Assembly: GCA_030141605.1 (NCBI GenBank)
Contig: JAQGDQ010001714.1
Span: 1-28,225 of the forward strand
Direction: 5' to 3'
DNA from: Tubiluchus corallicola
Lineage: Eukaryota; Priapulida; Priapulimorpha; Priapulimorphida; Tubiluchidae
Length of the DNA stretch: 28,225 bases
The translations under genes and the position numbers were made by a program. How positions within the stretch are numbered: position 1 is the first letter of the stretch; each line of letters opens with the position of its first letter. The notes beneath the pieces are model-generated. The model made no database searches, was not told the DNA's origin, and worked only from the letters and a program-made list of their open reading frames with translations. Positions 11,200 through 19,869 of this stretch are shown in pieces.

Positions 11200-12110
11200 A
11201 GTAGTTTTTATTTCAAAGAAAATGTTCATAGCTATCTGAACTGTATATAAACTGACAAGACGTAACAAATGATTAACACATTTTGCTCTTACAGAACAAT
11301 TTACATTAATTATTAATCCAAACTCTTCTGTTTTGTTTCTTCCTATCAGAGTTTATTTCCTCTAATGAATATGAGAAAACCGAATAAATGAATATCTGAA
11401 TGTACCAATGTTTCCGTTGCTTTAGACTTCCCATCTTTTCTTTTGCCTGCAGCCATTGTTCAGTAGTGTGATTCCATTAACAACATTTATACATTCAACG
11501 TATAGCCTAATTCTGTTCTCTATGCATGTGCACTAAAAGACAACATCCATTAAATATGCTGTGTCATCAGCATCTGTTCTTGTCATCAACTAAATCATCT
11601 TCGTCGTGTTTATCTTTGCTAATGAGCTGGGTTCCAGACCAGCCACAATGATCAGTATTATCTGAGTGCTAGATCATATCTTCCAGTGTGTCAAACTGCT
11701 TGTAAAAAATGAAAAGTGAAAAATAAAAAATTTTCTTTTAGCTGCGATTCTACCTTGGCTTGCCAACACAGGACCTTCGTATGACATTATATAATCTAAA
11801 AAGCTTGTTAGAACTCAGATTTGGAGTGACTTTGTAAGTACACTAGTCCTGAATATTCTGCATGTTTCTGTATGTGCCCTAGACACTAGTGCGCCAGAAA
11901 GCATTGACATTCTATTTCTTGTTCAGTCTTTGTATGCATGTTGAAATTCTTCTGTTTGAAGTAACTGAATGTGTCTTCGATTGAATGTGTCTTAAAGAGG
12001 AAGAAAACGCCATTTTAAAGTATGCCCCAAAATGTCCCACACAAAGTTACATTACGTAGCATTACACTTATCTGCTTGAAAGATTTACGTAGAAAAGAAA
12101 ATTCTTGGTA
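11200..12110. other. Intergenic stretch, nothing identified
   Basis: AT-rich unique sequence between the trinucleotide array and the long inverted-repeat element. No supported gene. Confidence 0.45.
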
Positions 12111-12855
12111 ATTTAAAATGTTAGCACCAACTGGCAAAATGTCACTGACTCACCATCCTAGGGTGCACCACTGACTCATCAAAAAGTGCACTTTTATTCT
12201 TATTGACAAGATACAATAATTTATACTTTTATTTAGTTAGCAAAGAGTGTGCTACGAATGCTGTGTTTATTTTTTCAAACTTAATCCAAACACGTAACTA
12301 TCGACCCAAAGAAAGGGAAACACGTCCAGAATTACCTGTACAGGTGAGAAATATTTTATTTAAACCTTTCGTTTGTGGAGCACGTTTATTTCTTGAATCT
12401 GCTGTTTTTCATTTCCTGCTTTAAATTTCAAAAATGTTCTGATTAACATCAACAGATGGCGCAAATTAATCTAATTTTAAGTTAACCTGCGACAAATGCC
12501 TAAAAGCACAAGAAAACCCTCCATTTACATAAAACTTAGAAAATTCGACACAGTCTTTTTGCACACAGGGCTTGCGTCGGCAACAACGCTGTGTAAAACA
12601 TGTATGTTTAAACTCCTGCGATGACCGTTATACGCAGCCATTTTGAGGATAAGTCGCTTGAAACAAGATTAGATTGTACTGATAAAGTTTGAAAAAATAA
12701 TCAGAGCATTCGTAGCACACATGGTACTAACTAGGTAAAATTAAAACTAATTACTGTATTTTGTCAAAAATATTAAAAGTACGTTTTTTTATTAGTGGGT
12801 GGACCCTGGAGGTGAGTCAGCGACATTTTGCCATTTGGTGAAAACATTTTAAATA
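12111..12855. mobile_element. Inverted-repeat element with arms of about 180 bp, class unknown
   Basis: The left end (atttaaaatgttagcaccaa, then ctggcaaaatgtcactgactcacc) matches the complement of the right end (atttaaaatgttttcaccaa, then atggcaaaatgtcgctgactcacc). The match continues inward with small gaps through gacaagatacaataa/gacaaaatacagtaa to an inner block shared almost exactly (gtgtgctacgaatgct, then ttattttttcaaac) at about 12247-12288 on the left and 12685-12724 on the right. Arms are therefore about 180 bp around a centre of roughly 390 bp. The centre has no recognised transposase. The element is probably a non-autonomous foldback DNA transposon; the target duplication is unclear. 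Confidence 0.8.
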
Positions 12856-13395
12856 ATTAAGAATTTTCTTTTCTAGTTACATACCCTAAGTCTTTCGAGT
12901 AGGGAAGCTTAGTAACTAAAGTAAGTAACTTAGCTTTGAATACAATTTTTTTTGGAACGTAGTTTAAGATTTTCGTTTCTTCCCCTGATTTGCGTTGTGC
13001 GTATATGACGTCATGTAATGGCGTGGTCGGTATTGTGGGAGATTCAGAGCGAAAACAAACAAATGTTAACACGATTACGGTATATCGTAAAATTGCTGTA
13101 AAGTTGCATAATTTTTAAAGCAATTTTTCTGTAACCTACTTCAGGTGCCCCTTTTCTTGTCCTTTAAGTTACACGTAGTTTTGGACAAAGTGAAGAGTTA
13201 TTTTTCTTCTTATTTTTCAAGGCGAGGCAGCGTTGACATGATAAAATTATGACTTTACCTTTAATGATTGTAGAACATAAAACTGATAAAAACAACAAAG
13301 TTTAAATTACTTCATCTCGTGTCTGTAGTTACACCAGCCATTTTTACAAGTTCTCGATCAGCAGAGTAGGTCAGAAAATTCTATTAGCAAAAGAA
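12856..13395. other. Upstream flank of the BTB relic, nothing identified
   Basis: AT-rich sequence without a clear exon. It could contain the former 5' untranslated region or promoter of the BTB-BACK sequence, but no motif decides this. Confidence 0.4.
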
Positions 13396-14310
13396 ATGGC
13401 AACTTCACTAGACGAGCCGCAAACTCCAGCTGAAAGGGTTGATGCGATGGACAACTGGAACCAGAGATACGATTATGTTTTTGCTAACGAAGATTTATGT
13501 GATGTAACTTTTTCAGTTTGTGAAATTGTCATCAACGCTAGTCGGTACGTACTTGCACTTAGAAGTGACGTTTTTAAGAGGATACTGTTTGGGCCGCCGT
13601 GTCATAAACTTGGTGATGTCATACCAATAACTGACGTCGAACCTGAAGCGTTCCTGTTGCTTTTGAGGTTTACTTATACTGACAAAGCTGAATTAACTGG
13701 TGATAATTTTCTTTCAGTACTTTACTTTGCTAAGAGGTACAACATTCGTGAACTTGAAAAAATGGCTGTTGATTTCCTTAAATCGGAAATCACAGCTGTT
13801 AATATTTGCACCATTCTGACAGCTGCATGTTTCTCTGAAAGGCGAGATGTAGAGATTATGATTATGATCAGCACAACAGCTGTACTGCATGATTTGGTCA
13901 AAATTTTGACATTGGCATAAAAATGTGAAGCTTTTGACGCTATATAATGTCATTTATTGACTAGAGTCCTCCCTGCTGGTAGTAACAATAAACCAGCAAC
14001 AGAAACCAAACTCCGTGTTGAAGCTCATCACCATCTTATTCTCATCGTGTTTGAGTAACGATCATGTATTGAGGATGTCAAACTTGATGAACTGACAATT
14101 AGTGAAAAGGGGAACTACTTGAAGCCGTTTTAAGATGGGCTGATGTCGAGTGTGAACGAAAGAAACTAAAACAAGAGAACAGTCCTCGGCGACATTTTGT
14201 TTCAGATCAGATTTCCCACAATGGATTCAGAATTATTCATCAAAGGTCCTTTAGTGGTTGGAATATTAAATGACAAGGAGCAACTGAATGTTTTGATCAA
14301 TCATTTTTAA
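13396..14310 (+). pseudogene. BTB-BACK (BTBD3/6-like) protein gene, BTB intact, BACK region broken
   Basis: Members of this family use the BTB domain to dimerise and bind cullin-3 as ubiquitin-ligase adaptors (family knowledge). The frame from ATG 13396 reads 174 codons. A short lead (NWNQRYDYVFANEDLCDVTF) enters a BTB domain at about residues 25-140, with YVLALRSDVFKRILFG, DVEPEAFLLLLRFTYTD and YFAKRYNIRELEKMAVDFL. It then decays and stops at 13920. Family-like BACK pieces follow: LDELTISEKGNYL near 14080-14118 in the original frame after intervening stops, EAVLRWADVECERKKLKQEN from 14121 in a shifted frame, then, back in the first frame, FQIRFPTM with the end at 14221-14223 and SELFIKGPLVVGILNDKE before a stop at 14310. 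Two frameshifts and several stops argue for a pseudogene. The apparent lack of introns would fit a retrocopy. A short BTB-only protein remains possible. Confidence 0.8.
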
Positions 14311-14758
14311 GAAGAGGCTTAAAAATTAATATTTCCCAAAAAGAAAAAAACTAAATTGAAATCGTTTCTGTCATATGTACTGAACTTGTTGAAAATATTA
14401 ATAATTTTACGAATAAGATATCAGAAAATTTGCAGTCATTGGTAGCGCTAAAGAGCTCGACACTAATGTTTTCAGGTGTGATGAACTATGCTCCAATACT
14501 AGATATAAGTTATAACTATTGTGTAAGCTGCTGCTTGAAATTACAAGTTTTACTTTTCGCTTTTACTTCTACTTCTGACAGCATACGTAAGAACAGTTGG
14601 GTTGAAGTGACTAACAATGATCCACGAAAGTCACTCAGAACATTTTAAAACAAAGACAAGTTCAGAAGTGAAAGGTTTTTGGTGGTATCAGAATAATATT
14701 GCAGAGCTTCTGGGTTTATTAGTGATGGAATAATTCGCATAAAAGTTGTGCCGTTGTT
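14311..14758. other. Flank downstream of the BTB relic, possible decayed C-terminal (PHR) remnant
   Basis: In BTBD proteins a PHR domain follows BACK. Around 14475-14545 the plus strand reads VMNYAPILDISYNYCV, which loosely resembles the strand pattern of a PHR domain, but the match is too weak to call. No other feature is seen. Confidence 0.3.
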
Positions 14759-14836
14759 TTGTTGTTGTTGTTGTTGTTGTTGTCGTTGTGTTGTTGTTGT
14801 TGTTGTTGTTGTTGCTGCTGCTGCTGTTGCTGCTGC

Positions 14837-14911
<75 letters not shown>

Positions 14912-15000
14912 GATGGTGATGACGATGATGACGAGATAATAATGAAGATGGTGATGATGATGCCGACGATGACGATGACGATGATGCTAATGATGATGTC
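14759..15000. repeat. TTG/CTG trinucleotide microsatellite passing into GAT/GAC repeats
   Basis: 14759-14911 is mainly ttg with a ctg block at about 14812-14838. From 14912 it changes to gatgat/gacgat triplets until about 15000. Poly-Val, poly-Cys and poly-Gln frames are artefacts. Confidence 0.95.
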
Positions 15001-15429
15001 TAAGTAAGGTACATGTGCAACCCTAGGCACAAACAGCAGATGTTACGCTTATGATCAACTAGTTTCTGCCATTGTTAAAGTTTGCATTCACTGGAAACCT
15101 CAGAAGCATCAATTAAGCAAAACATCTTTGCTTTTATTTGGTTACGTTTGTGTGGTTATAATTCACAACGTGTTAGATGAATAATAACAAAAATGCTGAG
15201 TAGATCAACCACAACATGAACATGAAGTTGTGTGAAAATTTAGCAGTAACATGACACTGTAAACTAGCAGGTTTGACTTAAAAAGCCTAGGCTATCATCA
15301 GCTACAGCATCTTCTAGTACGAAAATCACTTACCTTAATTAGTTAAGACAAAACATATTTATATTTATATAATTATCAATGTACACTCATAAAATTATAT
15401 TATGTAAAAAACAGTTTATAGGCCTATGC
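15001..15429. other. Intergenic stretch, nothing identified
   Basis: AT-rich unique sequence between two repeat arrays; no gene supported. Confidence 0.45.
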
Positions 15430-15648
15430 TGTTCAAGTTTTTCATTTCTTCGCCTACAACGAACATGTTTTTCATTTCTTCGCCTACAACGAACATGTTT
15501 TTCATTTCTTCGCCTACAACGAACATGTTCTCCGTTTCTTCGCCTACAACGAACATGTTTTCCATTTCTTCGCCTACAACGAACATGTTTTTCATTTCTT
15601 CGCCTACAACGAACATGTTCTCCGTTTCTTCACCTACAACGAAATTTT
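15430..15648. repeat. 30-bp minisatellite, about 7 copies
   Basis: The unit is cttcgcctacaacgaacatg followed by a ten-base part that varies between tttttcattt, ttttccattt and ttctccgttt. Several frames on both strands are open because the period is a multiple of three. The last copy has cacctac and is cut off after acgaaattt. Confidence 0.95.
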
Positions 15649-15909
15649 AAAGACGAAAAAATCAAACTTCAATATTTGGTTTACTAGGCATAATGTTCAG
15701 CATGTGTATCTCAGACATGTGCGCATGTGCTGAGCCGTGAAGCAAACAGTACTACCCTCACGTGCTGTGGTTCTGTGCAAGCATAAAGAAAAAACTAAAG
15801 AAATAAACTTATTATATTGAATGTTATCGATAATATTGAGTGAAAATAGGGGGTGCTGCAGTTCCACAGTGCCTATACATGAGTCGCTACTGAAATGGAG
15901 TTAATGGAG

Positions 15910-16365
15910 TTAATATTTACTACTCTGCCTTGTGTAAACATTTCAGTAGTATACTACGTACATTTACTCAAACAATATTACAATGCTGTCAAGAAATGCA
16001 GGTAATATTTAATACTCTGCCTACTGTAAACATTTCAGTAGTATACTACGTACATTTAGTCAAACAATATTACAATGCTGTCAAGAAATGGAGGTAATAT
16101 TTAATACTCTGCCTTGTGTAAACATTCCACTAGTATACTACGTACATTTAGTCAAACAATATTACAATGCTGTCAAGAAATGGAGGTAATATTTAATACT
16201 CTGCCTACTGATAACATTTCAGTAGTATACTACGTACATTTACTCAAACAATATTACAATGCTATCAAGAAATGGAGGTAATATTTAATACTCTGCCTTG
16301 TGTAAACATTCCGCTAGTATACTACGTACATTTACTCAAACAATATTACAATGCTGTCAACTTGT
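15910..16365. repeat. 92-bp tandem repeat, five copies alternating as a 184-bp dimer
   Basis: The motif tactctgcc occurs at 15921, 16013, 16105, 16197 and 16289, exactly 92 bp apart. Copies 1, 3 and 5 read gccttgtgtaaacat, while copies 2 and 4 read gcctactg followed by taaacat or ataacat. The array ends in unique sequence after caatgctgtcaa at about 16360. Confidence 0.95.
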
Positions 16366-16596
16366 CAGGCAACTGAACAAGCAAAATTGTACAAAAGGTT
16401 TCATGAAACAATAATAAACGTGCCAAATGAACCCGTTAACCCATCTAAAAGGCACTTAGAAAAAGAAAAGGAGAAATCGAGTACAAAAATCATTTATCTG
16501 GCACATGTAAGTTTTAAAAATGGACACCGGAATCAAAGTTTTCCTTAATCTTAAGTTAATATACACAAGTTACAACATCCACTGTCAAATACAGAA

Positions 16597-16924
16597 CAGT
16601 CAACCCTCGTTAAACCGGACTAATTGGGGGGGGGGTCTGGTTTAGCGGATTGTCCGATTTATCCGATATGCCAATATATGGTCTATATTATACAGGAATA
16701 ATCACCTTAATAAGGCCTATATACATTGCACTATATACTGTGCGCTATATACTATACTGTATATTACTTTAAAATAGTTAACCTATGAGGATAAAGAAAT
16801 TATTGTACAGTTGGTAGGCCGTGTTGTGTTTAGCGCGGAAATCGGTCAGTTTCCTTTACCACGGGTGACGTCCGTCTTATCCGATATCCGGGCTAACGGG
16901 GTCCGGTTTAACGAGGGTCGGGAG
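16597..16924. mobile_element. Tigger/pogo-like MITE (Tc1-mariner type)
   Basis: The left end cagtcaaccctcgttaaacc mirrors the right end ggtttaacgagggtcgggag, and the shared part continues inward as ggac/gtcc. Subterminal ccgat(at/tt) motifs appear on both sides. The TIR start CAGTCAACC and the style of the ends are typical of pogo/Tigger elements. The right end is followed by TA; the left flank is aa, so the TA duplication looks decayed. It has no transposase. A run of ten g lies near 16626. Confidence 0.75.
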
Positions 16925-17129
16925 TATACACTGGAAAAATAATACCATGGTTATGATTACTACTGCGCAACAAAACAACGTTGCTCTAACTTGTTGCAAA
17001 ACGAAGTCAAAGTACACTTGCACTACTGTACCTCGAAAAATTTCAACCACATACAACGCTGTATAGTCATATAAAAAATAGGAAAATGCAACTATATGAC
17101 TTTAGGCCACATAGGTTCAATTTCTCGAT

Positions 17130-17756
17130 GGTACGACTCCATGCGTACGTAATGCGTAATCCGTAATGCGTGATCCGTATTCATTCGAACGTGATCACTT
17201 TCGTCCGAATACGCATCATGCAGACGGGAAACCGCCGTTGCCTAGGTGATTATAGCAAGTTTTCAAGTTTCCGGTGACCATTTTTGCTGTTTAGCTTTCT
17301 GAAAATTCTAGTTAGGTGCGTTTTTGGATAGTTTGGGACCTACAATAAACAATAATGTTTTTTTCTATTTGAGTTTTTGAGAGATGGAAGAAGCATGTAG
17401 TTATGTGTTGTGCATCTAACTGCAGTTCTTTCACTAAATGATGATACCTGCCATATTGTTCTCTCCCCTGCAAAATGCTGTTCACCCAAAACCTGTGCTT
17501 TCTTTTCCTGTTACTATTACTGTAATAGTACAGTAATAAGCTAACGCCGCAGCTGTAATTATCACACTTAAATTTCGACAGAGACATGGTTTCCAAAAAT
17601 TATTGCTTGCAATTTTCACGAATAGCGACCAAAAATGGTGAAAAGAGTGCCGTGGCTTTGTTATTACGCATAGCGTTTACGGATACGCGGAAACAGTCAA
17701 TACGCATTACGGATCACAGATCACGCATTACGCATTATGTGCACATGGAGTCGTAG
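17130..17756 (-). mobile_element. PIF/Harbinger-type element remnant with a transposase N-terminal fragment
   Basis: The ends are inverted: gtacgactccatgcgtacgt on the left and, in complement, ctacgactccatgtgcacat on the right. Both are followed by clustered gcgtaat, atgcgtgat and ccgtaatgcg motifs (17147-17178 and 17690-17737), a subterminal repeat structure. Inside, the minus strand at 17312-17596 encodes a segment with KHRFWVNSILQGREQYGRYH and LVKELQLDAQHITTCFFHLS. This resembles the N-terminal region of PIF/Harbinger (HARBI1/ALP1-like) transposases, where a W-V-x-P/S-I segment is followed by an L-x-x-E/D-L helix. The DDE catalytic domain is absent, so this is a non-autonomous or eroded copy. 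Confidence 0.65.
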
Positions 17757-17941
17757 CTCAATACTGTCTAAACTAATTTGTAAGTTTTGGGATAGATAAA
17801 TAAGTACTGTGCATATGCACACGCAAATAAGCAATATAAATGCTGTGTGTGCATGATAAGTGTCCAAAAGGTCTTTTGTCAGAATTTTTTGACCAGAAAT
17901 GGTGTCTGGGTACTTATTATGCTAAGCAGTGTCATCATCAA

Positions 17942-18276
17942 ACTCATATCTCGGTTTGCCGGACTTCGCTTTTACGGATATCGGAAAAATCGGACAAAAT
18001 CTCGTTAGTAGAAAGTCCCGCACACTACGAGCAAGGTCTGTTGCTTCGCAAACTGACCGCTAGATGGCAGGCCTTCACTTGTTTACATTATTACATCAGC
18101 GTAACCAAGCAGCGTGTAACGACAAGATTTTTTGAGACAATTAGACGATTGATTTTGCACTACCATGATTCTAATACACGTGCCTACCGTGCCTTACTTA
18201 GTATCGGAAAATAGGGACAGTCAGCAAATTCGGACCGACGTCTGCCCGCTTTTGTCCAGCAAACCGAGATATGAGT
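17942..18276. mobile_element. 335-bp TIR element (MITE) next to the CD225 gene 3' end
   Basis: The left end actcatatctcggtttgccg and the complement of the right end actcatatctcggtttgctg differ at one base, and the match runs on for gac. Inside are ccg/ggat-type motifs like those of the neighbouring Tigger-like elements, but no target duplication is obvious. It ends about 84 bp beyond the stop codon of the CD225 gene and so probably contributes to its 3' untranslated region. Confidence 0.8.
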
Positions 18277-18360
18277 GTATTTCTATATAAGAGTCTTGTG
18301 CGGTTAAAGTCAAAAGGTAAGAGTCTGTTTTCCACCGTTTGGTCCGTAATCTGAGGGAGA

Positions 18361-19774
18361 TTAATAATTACTGAAAATGTCCTCTTCATAAATTTGTTGG
18401 ACTGTTTTGGCAAGCACTACAAAGTAGACGATTAGAACAATGGCGACAATGACGTAAAGTATTAAACCAATGACCAAGCCAGCTATGTTGAGCTTCTTGG
18501 CCGTTTGTGAAGCGTCCTGGGCTGCTTGCAGTGCACCTCTGGAGGCCTCTTCGTTAACCTAAAACAAAATGGCGATTATAAATGACTTATCTGTGTACAG
18601 CAAAGCTATAATTTAAAAGTGAAATGACGAACAGGGTAACGACAACTACAATAGATGCACATAATTAGGGTTGCCAGCCGTCCCTTATATGCGGGACATG
18701 TCCCATATTTGATAATTTTGTCCGGTACTGAATTTTCCGGGACATTGAAATGTCCCGCATTTTCAAATTTCGTAATAAAATATATTTTGCTACCTTCTTA
18801 GTTGTAACTTTTTAATTAATTAAATTTTTTTTCTCGGATTCTCTTGATGAAAATAACACAAATGTAATGACGAAACAAGAGTTACTAGAGGTTTCCACAA
18901 AACTGACTTGTTTGCTGCCTGTTTGCAACTTGCTATATGTTTTAACTTGTCTCTACATTTATGAAATATATTGGTCTGGGTGTGCACTGTAGGGTGTGGT
19001 CAAAATAACTTTTTTATCCAATCTTTTTACAACTTTTTCTACTTTGGATGTTTGATGAGATACTGTTGTGTTTTGTTTCTCTCGGACGGCTCGTAGAGAA
19101 AACCAGAAAACACGTTGTCAAATTAAACAGGTTTATTATGCGCGAATTCTACAATGCAAAAGTATGAAGGAAGGCGAAATATATACAGTCAAGTGATAGG
19201 AAAACATCATGTGATAATCTGAGAATTTGAAATTAATCTGCGAACAAACTCGAGCGGCCAGGTCCAGCTTATGTATCTGTATGTATTATGTATGTATTAT
19301 GTACGTGGACAATCGCCAGAACAATCTAGAAACTACTATGCGCATCGCGTATAGAAAGTTCTCGAATCTTCTACTGCTTCTACAAGGTAAGAAAATTGGT
19401 TCTACTATACTATAGAATATTCTAGATCTCCACAGATACTAACATTGGTAAATTTTCAACTAGATTAAGCTTTGGGAACACCTGTCTTCATTCGTCTTAA
19501 GATTTCGGAATTATGCTCATTTGTGTAGTAGTTTGACAAATTTTAAAAACTTCTATATCCACTCCACTGACCTAGCAAGTTTTACCACACCCTTGAACTG
19601 TGCAGCCATGTATAAATTTGTATATATTTGTATATATATATATATATATATATAGTAATACAGAGAGATATTTTAAGAGTGTCCTGTACCAATAATTTTA
19701 CAATCTGGCAACCCTACACATAACCCATATTTATGTAGATGAGTTATGGAATTCAGAATAAAGCATACTATGTA

Positions 19775-19869
<95 letters not shown>

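Noticed and set aside
9529-11268. Very long open frames on both strands (about 543 and 579 codons)
   Set aside because: They are translations of the trinucleotide array (poly-Leu on plus, Ala/Thr/Val on minus), with no unique protein sequence.
15416-15687. Short repeat proteins in three frames over the 30-bp array
   Set aside because: Several frames on both strands are open at once, as expected for any stop-free repeat with a period divisible by three.
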